Shown here one piece after another: positions 45,601-55,184 of a stretch of DNA of 64,000 nucleotides. The notes under the pieces were generated by a model. That model ran no database searches. It had not been told where the DNA came from and saw only the letters and a list, made by a program, of their open reading frames with translations. Every line of letters begins with the position of its first letter. The stretch's first letter is position 1. The DNA lies in assembly GCF_947501165.1 (NCBI RefSeq), contig NZ_CANMUU010000001.1, positions 1,240,001 through 1,304,000 on the forward strand. Direction: 5' to 3'. Position numbers and translations under genes: made by a program. This DNA comes from an uncultured Allomuricauda sp. GTDB taxonomy: Bacteria; Bacteroidota; Bacteroidia; Flavobacteriales; Flavobacteriaceae.

Positions 45601-47468
45601 GAAATTGGGCCTTCGGTTGTTTTTTTCTGATGCTGGGGGGCTTTTTGGCATGTGAATCAAAAATCAAAACCAAGGAAGTGGAGTCAATTACAGGAAGAAA
45701 GGCAGTAGTCTATCAAGTTTTTACAAGACTTTTTGGCAATACGAACACTACAAATAAACCGTGGGGCACTATTGAGGAAAATGGAGTTGGAAAGTTTTCA
45801 GACTTTACGGAAACCGCCCTTTCCGAAATAAAGAACTTGGGAGTCACACATATTTGGTATACAGGAATACCGCATCATGCTGTTATCAATGACTACACCG
45901 AATTTGGCATTTCCAATGACGACCCCGATGTGGTAAAGGGACGTGCAGGGTCACCGTATGCAGTAAAGGATTATTACAATGTAAATCCAGACCTTGCAGA
46001 CAATCCCGCGAACAGGTTACAGGAGTTCAAGGATTTGGTAGAGAGAACCCATAAAACCGGTATGAAGGTTTTGATAGATATTGTGCCAAATCACGTTGCA
46101 CGAAACTATAAGGGCCTAACCAATCCTGAAGGGGTTTTGGACTTTGGAGCACAAGATGACACTTCTTTGGAGTATCATGTAAACAACAATTTCTATTACG
46201 TAATGGGAGAAGAATTCAAAGTGCCCCATTGGAAGGATGGTTATCAACCCTTGGGAGGAAACACCCATGTATTGTCTGATGGGAAATTTGAAGAAATTCC
46301 AGCTAAATGGACGGGCAACGGCTCCAGATTGGCCCAACCCGATTTCAACGATTGGTATGAAACGGTCAAGGTAAACTATGGGGTTCGGCCTGATGGCACA
46401 AAAGACTTCAAGGAGTTACCAAATGAATATGCAGAGAAGAGTTATCAAGAACATTATGTCTTTTGGCAGGATAAGAAGATTCCAGACTCTTGGATAAAAT
46501 TCAGGGACATCGCGCTGTATTGGTTGGATTTTGGTGTAGATGGATTTCGTTTTGATATGGCCGAAATGGTTCCTGTGGAATTTTGGAGCTACATGAATTC
46601 CAGTATTAAGATGAATAATCCAGATGCTTTTCTTTTGGCCGAAGTATACAATCCAGAGTTGTATCGTGATTATATCCATAAAGGAAAGATGGATTACCTC
46701 TACGATAAGGTAGAGCTTTACGATAGCATCAAGCATATAATGAAAGGCTATGGTTGGACCGACCATATTCCCGTGGTGCAAAAAGGCATGGCGGATATTG
46801 AGCATAATATGCTCCATTTCTTGGAGAACCATGATGAGCAGCGTATTACCAGCCCAGATTTTGCAGGAAAAGCAGAATTGGCCAAACCGGCCATGGTGGT
46901 ATCAGCTACTATCAGTACTTCACCAACCATGATTTACTTTGGTCAAGAAGTGGGTGAGCCTGGTGCCGAAGATGCTGGTTTTGGAAGTCCTACCCGTACC
47001 TCTATTTTTGATTACATTGGAGTGCCGCATCATCAGCGTTGGATGAATAATAAAAAGTTTGATGGGGCCCTACTTTCAGAAAAGGAAAAGGAGCTTCGGG
47101 ATTTCTATAAGCGATTATTGAATTTTACCATTTCGAGCGAAGCCTTGATGGGAGAATATGAAGAAATTCATTTCTTCAATAAGGACAATAGTGAAAACTA
47201 TGACCATAGGGTGCTGTCTTACGTTCGATGGTCTCCTAACCAGAAGCTAATCATCCTATCCAATTTCGAAGAAGGCAAAACATATAATTTCGAGCTTAAA
47301 GTTCCAGAACGCCTTATTCAAACATGGAATTTGAAAGATGGGAACTACATTTTGAGTGAAAAGCTGTATGGAAAAGAGCCCCTTCAATTAATGGTCCAAA
47401 AGGGTATGGGCAGAATTAATGTTGAAATCCAACCTTTGGAATCTCTAATCCTTCAAGTAGAACCATAG
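45597..47468 (+). CDS. GH13 alpha-amylase-type glycosidase, lipoprotein
   Basis: A 623-residue GH13 lipoprotein (lipobox GGFLAC, Cys19). The four conserved regions are present: DIVPNHV (I), GFRFDMAEM with nucleophile Asp320 (II), AEVYNPE with acid/base Glu349 (III) and FLENHDEQR with Asp413 (IV). It should cut alpha-1,4-glucans or maltodextrins in the periplasm or on the surface, feeding the GH65 phosphorylase. Sub-specificity (amylase, neopullulanase-like) is not decided. Overlaps GH65 by 4 bp, translational coupling likely. Confidence 0.9.
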   Translation: MRNWAFGCFFLMLGGFLACESKIKTKEVESITGRKAVVYQVFTRLFGNTNTTNKPWGTIEENGVGKFSDFTETALSEIKNLGVTHIWYTGIPHHAVINDYTEFGISNDDPDVVKGRAGSPYAVKDYYNVNPDLADNPANRLQEFKDLVERTHKTGMKVLIDIVPNHVARNYKGLTNPEGVLDFGAQDDTSLEYHVNNNFYYVMGEEFKVPHWKDGYQPLGGNTHVLSDGKFEEIPAKWTGNGSRLAQPDFNDWYETVKVNYGVRPDGTKDFKELPNEYAEKSYQEHYVFWQDKKIPDSWIKFRDIALYWLDFGVDGFRFDMAEMVPVEFWSYMNSSIKMNNPDAFLLAEVYNPELYRDYIHKGKMDYLYDKVELYDSIKHIMKGYGWTDHIPVVQKGMADIEHNMLHFLENHDEQRITSPDFAGKAELAKPAMVVSATISTSPTMIYFGQEVGEPGAEDAGFGSPTRTSIFDYIGVPHHQRWMNNKKFDGALLSEKEKELRDFYKRLLNFTISSEALMGEYEEIHFFNKDNSENYDHRVLSYVRWSPNQKLIILSNFEEGKTYNFELKVPERLIQTWNLKDGNYILSEKLYGKEPLQLMVQKGMGRINVEIQPLESLILQVEP

Positions 47469-47611
47469 AGTTCGTCATTGTTTGATTTTTGGAAAAGACG
47501 AAAAGGCTAAATAACTGTTTTTCCCTCTCTCTTTTAAAGAATTGGATTTGGCCAATCTTTTACTAGTCATGTTCCCGTCAAATTGTATTTTTAAGCTCAA
47601 ATAAAAATGGA

Positions 47612-48361
47612 ATGAAAAAAGCCTTATTATTTCTAGGAATTGTCTTTCTCTTCAACGCATGTAACATGATGAATTCAAAACCTTTGGTAATTGGTCACCG
47701 TGGCGCCATGGGACATGAAACGGAGAATACACTCGCTTCGGTTCAAAAAGCTTTAGACCTGGGTGTGGACATGATTGAAATTGATGTATTCATAATTGAA
47801 AGCGGAGAGATTGTTGTTTTTCATGATGAGCGAGTGGACCGCTTGGCCAACAGTGGCGGTAGAATTGAGGAATACAACATTTTTGATGTGAAGCAATTGA
47901 TTTTGGATGGAAACCATAAGATTCCAATGCTTCAGGAAGTACTGGATCTAATCGACAATAAAGTGGCACTAAACATAGAATTGAAAGGGGCCAATACAAC
48001 GGATAGAGTGAATTTTATAATTGACTATTATGTGAGAGAAAGAGGATGGTCATTGGACAATTTTGTCATTTCTAGTTTTAAGTGGGACGAACTGCGAAAA
48101 ATGCGAGAGCTTAAACCGTCTATTAAAATAGCTGTCTTAACCGAAGAAGATCCCCTAAAAGCTCTGGATGTAGCAAAGGAACTGAATGCAGTAGCCATCA
48201 ATCCTAATTTTAAGACGCTGACTGCTGTGAATACTGCTCAAATAAAGAAGGAAGGCTTCGGGATATATACTTGGACCGTAAATGAGCCTGATGATATTCA
48301 ACGAATGATTGATTTCGGGGTGGATGGAATTATTACGAATTACCCAGAACGTGTGAATTAA
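47612..48361 (+). CDS. Glycerophosphodiester phosphodiesterase lipoprotein (GDPD)
   Basis: A 249-residue lipoprotein (lipobox FLFNAC, Cys17). GDPD motifs: IGHRGAMGHETENT with His29 and Arg30 and the Glu-Asn pair at 38-39, IEIDV for metal binding and VVFHDERVDRL with the second catalytic His. These enzymes split glycerophosphodiesters into glycerol-3-phosphate and an alcohol; as a lipoprotein it acts outside the cytoplasm. Its stop overlaps the next ATG by 1 bp, and GlpF and GlpK lie just beyond, which suits glycerolipid breakdown. Confidence 0.88.
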   Translation: MKKALLFLGIVFLFNACNMMNSKPLVIGHRGAMGHETENTLASVQKALDLGVDMIEIDVFIIESGEIVVFHDERVDRLANSGGRIEEYNIFDVKQLILDGNHKIPMLQEVLDLIDNKVALNIELKGANTTDRVNFIIDYYVRERGWSLDNFVISSFKWDELRKMRELKPSIKIAVLTEEDPLKALDVAKELNAVAINPNFKTLTAVNTAQIKKEGFGIYTWTVNEPDDIQRMIDFGVDGIITNYPERVN

Positions 48362-49647
48362 TGTTCGATGTAATTGTGGCAGGAGGTGGAGCTGCCGGTT
48401 TCTATGCCGCTATTCAAATCGCAGAGCAGAATTCTAATCTCAAAATTGCCATTCTGGAAAGAGGAAAAACAGTACTTTCCAAAGTAAGAATTTCCGGAGG
48501 CGGTAGGTGTAATGTCACACAGGCAAAGTTTTATGCCAAAGAACTGGTCGATGGCTATCCTAGAGGGCAAAAGGAACTTCTAGGCCCCTTTCATTCACAT
48601 GCTCCCGAAGACGTTATTGCCTTTTTTGAAGAAAGGGGAGTGCCACTTAAGATAGAGGAAGATGGTCGTATTTTTCCAAAAAGTGATTCCTCGCAAAGCA
48701 TCATAGATTGTTTTCTAAAAGAGATAGAAAAACACGGAATACAAGTTTTAAAAAATAGCTCCGTAAAAGATTTTAGTAGATTGGAAAATGGTCATTGGCA
48801 AGTGACCACCATGAATAAGGATTATAAGGCGCGGATATTACTTTTGGCCACCGGAAGTAATGCTAGAATATGGAATATGTTACAAGATATGGGGCACTCC
48901 ATTGTCCCTCCTGTACCCTCTTTGTTCACGTTCAACATTAATGATGAGCGAATTAAAGGAATTCCTGGAATTAGTGTTAATGCTTCTGTGGAAATTCCTC
49001 CAAAAAAAATATTTGCCTCAAACATCAGTGTTGAATTAAAAAGTGCTCCCAAGCAGCATCCCGTTTTAGAATCTGAAGGTCCCGTTCTAATCACCCATTG
49101 GGGCTTAAGTGGCCCCGCTATCCTAAAGTTATCTGCTTGGGGTGCAAGAATTTTGGAAAATTACAAATACAACTTTCGGGCTGTTGTCAATTGGACACCA
49201 GAGTATTCTACTTCATCTATGGAGGGATATTTAAAAGAGGTGAAAGAAGTGGAAGCTAAGAAAACAGTTTTTCGAACTCAAGCCATATCGATACCAAAAA
49301 GATTGTGGATGCGTTTGGTTGCTGCCTCAGGAATATCAAAAGAACTTAGATGGGGGGAGGTCACCAAAGAACAATTAAAAAATTTATCGAAACAGCTTAC
49401 GGCTTGCTCGTTCAAAGTAGAAGGAAAAAGTACGTTTAAAGAAGAGTTTGTAACCGCAGGCGGAGTGGATTTGAAAGAAATCAATTTTAAAACTTTTGAA
49501 AGCAAGTTATTCTCCAATCTGTTTTTTGCCGGAGAAATAATTGATGTTGATGGCATCACTGGAGGCTATAATTTTCAAAATGCTTGGACTGGGGCCTATT
49601 TGGCCGCTCAGGAAATCGCATCCAGAGCACTTACTGTAACCACATAG
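48361..49647 (+). CDS. HI0933/YhiN-family FAD-dependent flavoprotein
   Basis: A 428-residue flavoprotein of the HI0933-like family. The Rossmann motif AGGGAAGFYA (G8-x-G-x-x-G) is followed by ISGGGRCNVTQ and, at the end, VTAGGVDLKEINFKTFES and DGITGGYNFQNAWTGAY, all typical. NAD(P)/FAD use is inferred; the substrate of YhiN relatives is unknown. It directly follows the GDPD gene (1-bp overlap) and its end overlaps that of the convergent glpF gene by 17 bp. Confidence 0.88.
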   Translation: MFDVIVAGGGAAGFYAAIQIAEQNSNLKIAILERGKTVLSKVRISGGGRCNVTQAKFYAKELVDGYPRGQKELLGPFHSHAPEDVIAFFEERGVPLKIEEDGRIFPKSDSSQSIIDCFLKEIEKHGIQVLKNSSVKDFSRLENGHWQVTTMNKDYKARILLLATGSNARIWNMLQDMGHSIVPPVPSLFTFNINDERIKGIPGISVNASVEIPPKKIFASNISVELKSAPKQHPVLESEGPVLITHWGLSGPAILKLSAWGARILENYKYNFRAVVNWTPEYSTSSMEGYLKEVKEVEAKKTVFRTQAISIPKRLWMRLVAASGISKELRWGEVTKEQLKNLSKQLTACSFKVEGKSTFKEEFVTAGGVDLKEINFKTFESKLFSNLFFAGEIIDVDGITGGYNFQNAWTGAYLAAQEIASRALTVTT

Positions 49648-50359
49648 ATAAAAAAGCAGCCAAAGCAGCACCAATGATGGGTCCAATTACTGGAATCCAC
49701 GAATATCCCCATCCATTTGAACCTTTATTTTTAATAGGAACCAGTGCGTGTACTATTCTGGGTCCTAAATCACGTGCGGGGTTAATGGCATAACCGGTGG
49801 TTCCACCAAGGGATAGACCAATTCCCCAAACTATAAGAGCAACTGGAAGAGCACCTAAGGAACCCAATCCAATAATACTATTGTCCTTCATCATGGTGGC
49901 ATCCGTGAAATATAAGACTGCAAAAACCAAAACAAACGTTCCCACTGTTTCTGTCAAAATGTTTAGAAACGTGTTGGGAATAGCTGGAGCATTGCAGAAT
50001 ACGGCTCGCTTGCTATTTCCATCTTCTGTTGCGTCAAAATGGTCTTTGTGGATTAACCAAACGAAAAAAGCACCCAGCATAGCTCCAATAAACTGGGCAA
50101 TAATATAATTGGGAACATCATAGATTGAAAAATCACCTGAAAGTGCCAGTCCAATCGTCACCGCAGGATTCATATGTGCTCCACTGTAAGGACCGGCAAC
50201 TACAACCCCAGTATATACTGCAAATGCCCAACCTGTGGTAATTACAATCCATCCAGATTGACTGCCAAATGTTCCTTTTAGGGAAACGTTTGCGTTAACT
50301 CCGCATCCCAAAAGAATCAATAAGAAAGTACCTATAACTTCAGCAACAAAGGGAGTCAT
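49631..50359 (-). CDS. glpF: Glycerol facilitator, MIP family
   Basis: A 242-residue membrane channel with both pore motifs: HMNPAVTIG (NPA 64-66) and AINPARDLGPR (NPA 193-195, with Arg196 and Asp197). Asp after the second NPAR is typical of GlpF-type glycerol channels. Six helices and two half-helices are expected. It follows glpK after 7 bp, so the pair forms a glycerol uptake and phosphorylation unit. Confidence 0.92.
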   Translation of the reverse strand: MTPFVAEVIGTFLLILLGCGVNANVSLKGTFGSQSGWIVITTGWAFAVYTGVVVAGPYSGAHMNPAVTIGLALSGDFSIYDVPNYIIAQFIGAMLGAFFVWLIHKDHFDATEDGNSKRAVFCNAPAIPNTFLNILTETVGTFVLVFAVLYFTDATMMKDNSIIGLGSLGALPVALIVWGIGLSLGGTTGYAINPARDLGPRIVHALVPIKNKGSNGWGYSWIPVIGPIIGAALAAFLSMWLQ

Positions 50360-50366
50360 AATTCAA

Positions 50367-51863
50367 TCAGCTGGTTTTGGTCCAATGTTCCAAAGCTTCA
50401 ATGGCACGATACCAACCTTTGATTCCTTCTTCAATAGTTTCCCTTTCAGCAGTTGGATTAAAGCGTACATCGGTTTCCCATATTTTTTGAATTTCCTCCG
50501 CACTCTCCCAAAAACCTACTGCTAAACCTGCTAAGTAAGCTGCTCCCATCACTGTGGTTTCCACTATTTTTGGACGTACAGCAACCGTGTTCAAAACGTC
50601 GGCTTGAAACTGCATAAGCATATTGTTTACCGTTGCACCTCCATCTACCCGAAGTTCTTTAATGGAGATACCGGAATCTGCTTCCATTGCTTTTAGAATA
50701 TCCATGGTTTGATATGCGATAGATTCCAAAGCCGCTCTGGCTATATGGGCATCTGTACTTCCACGGGTCAAGCCAAAAATGGTTCCTTGGGCATATTGGT
50801 TCCAGTGCGGGGCACCCAACCCTGCAAAGGCTGGAACAAAATACACCCCTTCGGAAGAGTCAATGGAGCCAGCCAAACCTTCCACATCAGAAGAATTTTT
50901 AATAACTTTTAAACTATCTCTTAGCCATTGTACAACGGCGCCAGCAATAAAAATACTTCCCTCAAGAGCATATTCAGTTTTTCCATTAATTTTCCAAGCC
51001 ACGGTCGTGAGCAAATTGTTTTTGGATACGATAGGCTTCTCCCCAATATTCATCAACATAAAACAGCCTGTTCCATACGTGTTTTTCACCATGCCTTGCT
51101 TGGTGCACATTTGGCCAAACAATGCGGCTTGTTGATCTCCGGCAATTCCAGCGATTGGAATTTTGGCAGCGAAGAAATTAGGTCCTGTGTGCCCATAAAC
51201 TTCACTAGATTGTTTTACTTCTGGAAGCATGCTTTTTGGGATAGTTAATAATTCCAGTAGTTCATCATCCCATTCCATGGTATTGATGTTGAAAATAAGG
51301 GAACGTGAAGCGTTGGTGACATCGGTGACATGCAAATTTCCTTCTGTCATTTTCCAAATAAGCCAAGTGTCAATTGTTCCAAGGACCAAATCCCCAGCTT
51401 CTGCTTTTTCTCTTGCCCCTTCTACATTGTCCAGTATCCATTTTACCTTGGTTCCTGAAAAATAAGAATCGATGACCAGACCTGTTTTTTCGCGAATCAT
51501 TTCAGATTTACCTTGCTTCTTCAACTCATCACAGTACGCTGAGGTACGCTTGTCTTGCCAAACAATGGCATTGTAGACCGGCTCCCCTGTATTTCTGTCC
51601 CAAACCACTACGGTTTCTCTTTGATTGGTTATGCCAATCGCGGCGATTTGGTCACCTTTAATCCCCTTTTTGCTTACGGCTTCTGCTGCCATTCCAGCTT
51701 GGGTGGCCCATATTTCAGTAGCATCATGCTCTACCCATCCTGGTTTTGGAAAAATCTGTGTAAACTCTTTTTGAGAAACGGAAACAATAGTTCCTTGTTT
51801 GTCTACCACAACTGCTCTTGAACTGGTAGTGCCTTGGTCCAAGGCAAGTATATACTGACTCAT
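50367..51863 (-). CDS. glpK: Glycerol kinase
   Basis: A 498-residue FGGY-family kinase. The N-terminal nucleotide-binding motif is [13 protein letters not shown]; substrate-binding regions [10 protein letters not shown] and AALFGQMC are present, with [18 protein letters not shown] in the C-terminal domain, matching GlpK. Length is the usual 495-505. It phosphorylates glycerol to glycerol-3-phosphate. It diverges from a DUF1697 gene by 73 bp and runs directly into glpF. Confidence 0.94.
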   Translation of the reverse strand: MSQYILALDQGTTSSRAVVVDKQGTIVSVSQKEFTQIFPKPGWVEHDATEIWATQAGMAAEAVSKKGIKGDQIAAIGITNQRETVVVWDRNTGEPVYNAIVWQDKRTSAYCDELKKQGKSEMIREKTGLVIDSYFSGTKVKWILDNVEGAREKAEAGDLVLGTIDTWLIWKMTEGNLHVTDVTNASRSLIFNINTMEWDDELLELLTIPKSMLPEVKQSSEVYGHTGPNFFAAKIPIAGIAGDQQAALFGQMCTKQGMVKNTYGTGCFMLMNIGEKPIVSKNNLLTTVAWKINGKTEYALEGSIFIAGAVVQWLRDSLKVIKNSSDVEGLAGSIDSSEGVYFVPAFAGLGAPHWNQYAQGTIFGLTRGSTDAHIARAALESIAYQTMDILKAMEADSGISIKELRVDGGATVNNMLMQFQADVLNTVAVRPKIVETTVMGAAYLAGLAVGFWESAEEIQKIWETDVRFNPTAERETIEEGIKGWYRAIEALEHWTKTS

Positions 51864-51936
51864 TTTGGTTAATTTAACATCGCTGAATTTACTAAAATTA
51901 ATCGGAGTTGTTGAGCCAAAACTTAAAATTCAATCC

Positions 51937-52473
51937 ATGAAAAAATACATAGCCCTTTTAAGGGGAATCAACGTAGGAGGGCATAAAAAAATAAAGATGG
52001 TTGAACTCAAAAAGGTATTAGCTGCCAACGGGTTTCAAGAAGTGCAAACCTATATTCAGAGCGGTAACTTACTCTTTAAAGCAGAAAGACAAACGTCACT
52101 GGAACTTGCTGAAAAAATTCACCGTCTTATAGAAGCCAGATTTGGCTTTCAAGTTCCTGTTTTGGTAATCACTATTGAAGAGCTGAAAAACATTTTGGAC
52201 AATAACCCTTTCGATAAAAAACCTGAGGAAAACCAATTGTTTTTTACTTTGCTTAAGACTCCCCCTTTGCAAGACAAGGTCTATGAATTTAAAAATTATC
52301 AGTTTGAGAACGAGGATTTTTACATTACCCGGAATTGCGTGTATCTAAGTTTTACTGGAAGTTATAGAAACGCAAAACTCAATAACAACTTTATCGAGAA
52401 TAAGCTAAAAGTAGAGGCGACTACCCGAAATCTAAAAACCATGAAAAAATTATTGGAGCTTTCAGAGAACTAG
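51937..52473 (+). CDS. DUF1697 family protein
   Basis: A 178-residue cytoplasmic protein of the DUF1697 family; MKKYIALLRGINVGGHKKIK and VQTYIQSGNLLF are its conserved N-terminal blocks. Function unknown. The ATG at 51937 is chosen because the longer frame from 51865 adds 24 residues outside the family fold and crosses the glpK promoter area. Its end overlaps the convergent TspO gene by 4 bp. Confidence 0.88.
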   Translation: MKKYIALLRGINVGGHKKIKMVELKKVLAANGFQEVQTYIQSGNLLFKAERQTSLELAEKIHRLIEARFGFQVPVLVITIEELKNILDNNPFDKKPEENQLFFTLLKTPPLQDKVYEFKNYQFENEDFYITRNCVYLSFTGSYRNAKLNNNFIENKLKVEATTRNLKTMKKLLELSEN

Positions 52474-52943
52474 TTAAGTTGCCAAATGGAAAAATTAAGT
52501 ATGGTGGCAAAGCTAACCCAAAGTAAATAGGGGATGAGTAAAAATGCAGCTACCTTGCTCACCACCCTAAACCATCGAATGGTGAGTATGATAAGGGTTA
52601 AAAGAACAAGAATTACAATCAAGGCCCAAAAGGGATTTTTGAACCCAAAAAAAACAATGCTCCAAAGGGCATTGAATAAGAGTTGAAATCCAAAATGATA
52701 TAATGCCGTTTTTACCCATATATGATGAAATCCTTTCGACCAAACAATGCCAGCTGCTACTCCCATTAGAACGTATAGTACGGTCCAAACTGGCGCAAAA
52801 ATGGAATTTGGAGGATTAAAACTGGGTTTGTTCAACGTAGTGTACCAAGTATTCACGGAGCTTTGCGTGGCGAAGCTGGAAAGAAAGCCAATTAACAAGC
52901 AAACAATAACGGCAATAGCGATGTATGTAACTTTCTTTTTCAT
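52470..52943 (-). CDS. TspO/MBR-family membrane sensor
   Basis: A 157-residue five-helix membrane protein. The TspO signature is clear: NKPSFNPPNSIFAPVWTVLY, ALWSIVFFG and PYLLWVSFATILNFSIWQLN. ATG 52943 gives the standard start (MKKKVTYIAIAVIV); the extended form has a polar lead. Bacterial TspO binds porphyrins and sterol-like ligands and affects stress and pigment regulation. It converges on the DUF1697 gene with a 4-bp overlap. Confidence 0.92.
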   Translation of the reverse strand: MKKKVTYIAIAVIVCLLIGFLSSFATQSSVNTWYTTLNKPSFNPPNSIFAPVWTVLYVLMGVAAGIVWSKGFHHIWVKTALYHFGFQLLFNALWSIVFFGFKNPFWALIVILVLLTLIILTIRWFRVVSKVAAFLLIPYLLWVSFATILNFSIWQLN

Positions 52944-53009
52944 GATTGGTGTTGGCTCCCTAAAATAACAATTTATTTCATTCTTCCATTCGAGCTGCCA
53001 AAGCATAGC

Positions 53010-53017
53010 TATATTTG
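53010..53017 (+). promoter_or_regulatory. Candidate -7 box TATATTTG before mvaD
   Basis: TATATTTG matches TAnnTTTG and ends 16 bp before the mvaD ATG at 53034. No clear -33 TTTG is seen. A short leader is expected. Confidence 0.4.
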
Positions 53018-53033
53018 CTCAAATTTTTGTTGG

Positions 53034-54119
53034 ATGACGGAGAATGACTTCATACCAAAAGCATATACCCACCTTCCTGAAAAGGGCAAAGTGGGCTGGA
53101 AGGCACCGAGCAATATTGCCTTGGTCAAGTATTGGGGCAAGAAAACCAATCAGATTCCGGCTAATCCATCCATAAGCTTCACCTTAGATGCCTGCGCTAC
53201 ACAAACACAGGTTACGTTTACCAAAAAAGAGGATTCAAAAGATTTTTCGTTTGACTTGCTTTTTGAAGGTAAGCCCAAAGAAGATTTTAAGCCAAAGATT
53301 AAGACCTTTTTGGAGCGAATAGAACCCTATCTACCTTTTCTGAAAAAGTATCACTTCGTGATTGAAACTTCCAACTCATTTCCTCATAGTAGCGGTATTG
53401 CTTCTTCTGCCAGTGGTATGTCAGCTTTGGCTTTGTGTTTGTTGAGTGTTGAAAACAAAATCCAGCCTATGGCACCTGATTTTTTCAACAAGAAAGCCTC
53501 TTTTTTGGCCAGATTGGGGTCGGGAAGTGCTTGCAGAAGCATTGAAGGTGATTTGGTTCAATGGGGCAAGCACGAAGGAATTGAAACAAGCTCAGAGTTG
53601 TATGGGGTGAAATATCCATTTGATGTAAATCCAATATTCAAAAATTATCACGATACTATTTTGCTTGTACACAAGGGACAAAAACAGGTGAGCAGCTCTG
53701 TGGGTCATAACTTAATGCATGATCATCCTTATGCAGAAAAGCGATTTGAACAAGCGCACTCAAACTTGGATAAATTAAAACCGATTTTGGGTGAAGGAAA
53801 TCTTGAAGCCTTTATGGAACTTGTAGAAAGTGAGGCATTGACCCTTCATGCAATGATGATGACCAGTATGCCCTATTTTATTCTAATGATGCCGGACACC
53901 TTGGAAATCATCAATAAACTTTGGAGGTTTCGCAAAGAGACTAAAGTGCCGATATGCTTTACTTTGGATGCGGGAGCCAATGTGCATGTATTGTATCCAG
54001 AATCGGTAAAGGAAAAAGCCATTCAATTTATTCAGGATGAACTGGTTGCGCATTGCGAGAATGGACACTATATTTGCGACCGAATAGGAACGGGTGCCAA
54101 GCAATTATTTGAAGAATAG
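53034..54119 (+). CDS. mvaD: Diphosphomevalonate decarboxylase
   Basis: A 361-residue GHMP-superfamily enzyme, last step of the mevalonate pathway: mevalonate-PP to isopentenyl-PP with ATP. Motifs: APSNIALVKYWGK at the N-terminus, the phosphate-binding loop SFPHSSGIASSASGMSALAL and the catalytic Asp312 in FTLDAGANVHVL. It heads a group with mevalonate kinase, a UbiA prenyltransferase and a nitrilase. Confidence 0.94.
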   Translation: MTENDFIPKAYTHLPEKGKVGWKAPSNIALVKYWGKKTNQIPANPSISFTLDACATQTQVTFTKKEDSKDFSFDLLFEGKPKEDFKPKIKTFLERIEPYLPFLKKYHFVIETSNSFPHSSGIASSASGMSALALCLLSVENKIQPMAPDFFNKKASFLARLGSGSACRSIEGDLVQWGKHEGIETSSELYGVKYPFDVNPIFKNYHDTILLVHKGQKQVSSSVGHNLMHDHPYAEKRFEQAHSNLDKLKPILGEGNLEAFMELVESEALTLHAMMMTSMPYFILMMPDTLEIINKLWRFRKETKVPICFTLDAGANVHVLYPESVKEKAIQFIQDELVAHCENGHYICDRIGTGAKQLFEE

Positions 54120-54236
54120 AATAATCTCTTGGTTTTTGAAACGTTGTTATTAGTCTAAACTAGGATTGATTGAAGTAAAACCGACTTTTTTGTTTATCTT
54201 TATTTTGAAAAAGATTAAACAAAATCTTTTTGTCAT

Positions 54237-55175
54237 ATGAAAGGACCACTTTTTTACTCTAAAATTTTGCTTTTTGGTGAGTACGGAATCATCAAGGATT
54301 CCAAAGGACTTTCCATTCCCTACAACTTTTTTAAAGGAGCTTTGAAAACGGATGATAATCCTTCCGAATCAGCCAAAGCATCCAATGAAAGTCTTAAGCA
54401 ATTCGTTGTTTACCTCAAGGAAATGGAATCCCAAGAACCTGCATTGGTTTCTTTCGATTTTTCGAAAATAGAGGCAGATGTTGATGGAGGTATGTACTTT
54501 GACAGTTCTATTCCACAAGGCTACGGAATTGGAAGTAGTGGCGCATTGGTAGCTGCGATTTATGATAAATATGCAACTGATAAAATCACAGTTTTAGAGA
54601 ACTTGACCCGGGAAAAATTGCTGAAATTAAAGTCTATCTTTTCCAAGATGGAATCCTTTTTTCATGGAAAATCATCTGGTCTTGATCCTTTGAACAGTTA
54701 CTTGAGTTTGCCGATTTTAATAAATTCCAAGGACAATATTGAGTCCACCAGTATTCCTTCCCAAAACAAAGAAGGTAAGGGTGCAGTCTTTTTATTGGAT
54801 AGTGGAATTACTGGTGAAACCGCTCCTATGGTTCAGATTTTCATGGAGAAAATGAAGCAGGAAGGTTTCAGAAATATGCTCAAGGACCAATTCATAAAAC
54901 ATACCGATGCTTGCGTTGAAGATTTTCTTAGCGGTAATGTAAAATCGCTATTTGGAAATCTGAAAGAGCTTTCCCATGTGGTCTTGGATAACTTCAAGCC
55001 TATGATTCCTTCCAAGTTCCATGATTTATGGCAAAAAGGAATTGAGAGCAACGAGTATTATCTCAAACTTTGCGGTTCCGGTGGTGGTGGATACATTCTT
55101 GGGTTCACCCAGGATTTAGAACAGGCCAAAAAAGCGTTGAACGGCCATAAATTGGAAGTGGTATACAACTTCTAA
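54237..55175 (+). CDS. Mevalonate kinase (GHMP family)
   Basis: A 312-residue GHMP kinase. The N-terminal FYSKILLFGEYGIIKDSKGL is the GHMP start block with the GEY motif of mevalonate kinases; the phosphate loop is PQGYGIGSSGALVAA (residues 93-107), and the C-terminal GSGGGGYILGFT closes the fold. It phosphorylates mevalonate. Follows mvaD after 117 bp and precedes the prenyltransferase by 9 bp, so the three likely share an operon in isoprenoid synthesis. Confidence 0.88.
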   Translation: MKGPLFYSKILLFGEYGIIKDSKGLSIPYNFFKGALKTDDNPSESAKASNESLKQFVVYLKEMESQEPALVSFDFSKIEADVDGGMYFDSSIPQGYGIGSSGALVAAIYDKYATDKITVLENLTREKLLKLKSIFSKMESFFHGKSSGLDPLNSYLSLPILINSKDNIESTSIPSQNKEGKGAVFLLDSGITGETAPMVQIFMEKMKQEGFRNMLKDQFIKHTDACVEDFLSGNVKSLFGNLKELSHVVLDNFKPMIPSKFHDLWQKGIESNEYYLKLCGSGGGGYILGFTQDLEQAKKALNGHKLEVVYNF

Positions 55176-55184
55176 TCCCATCCC

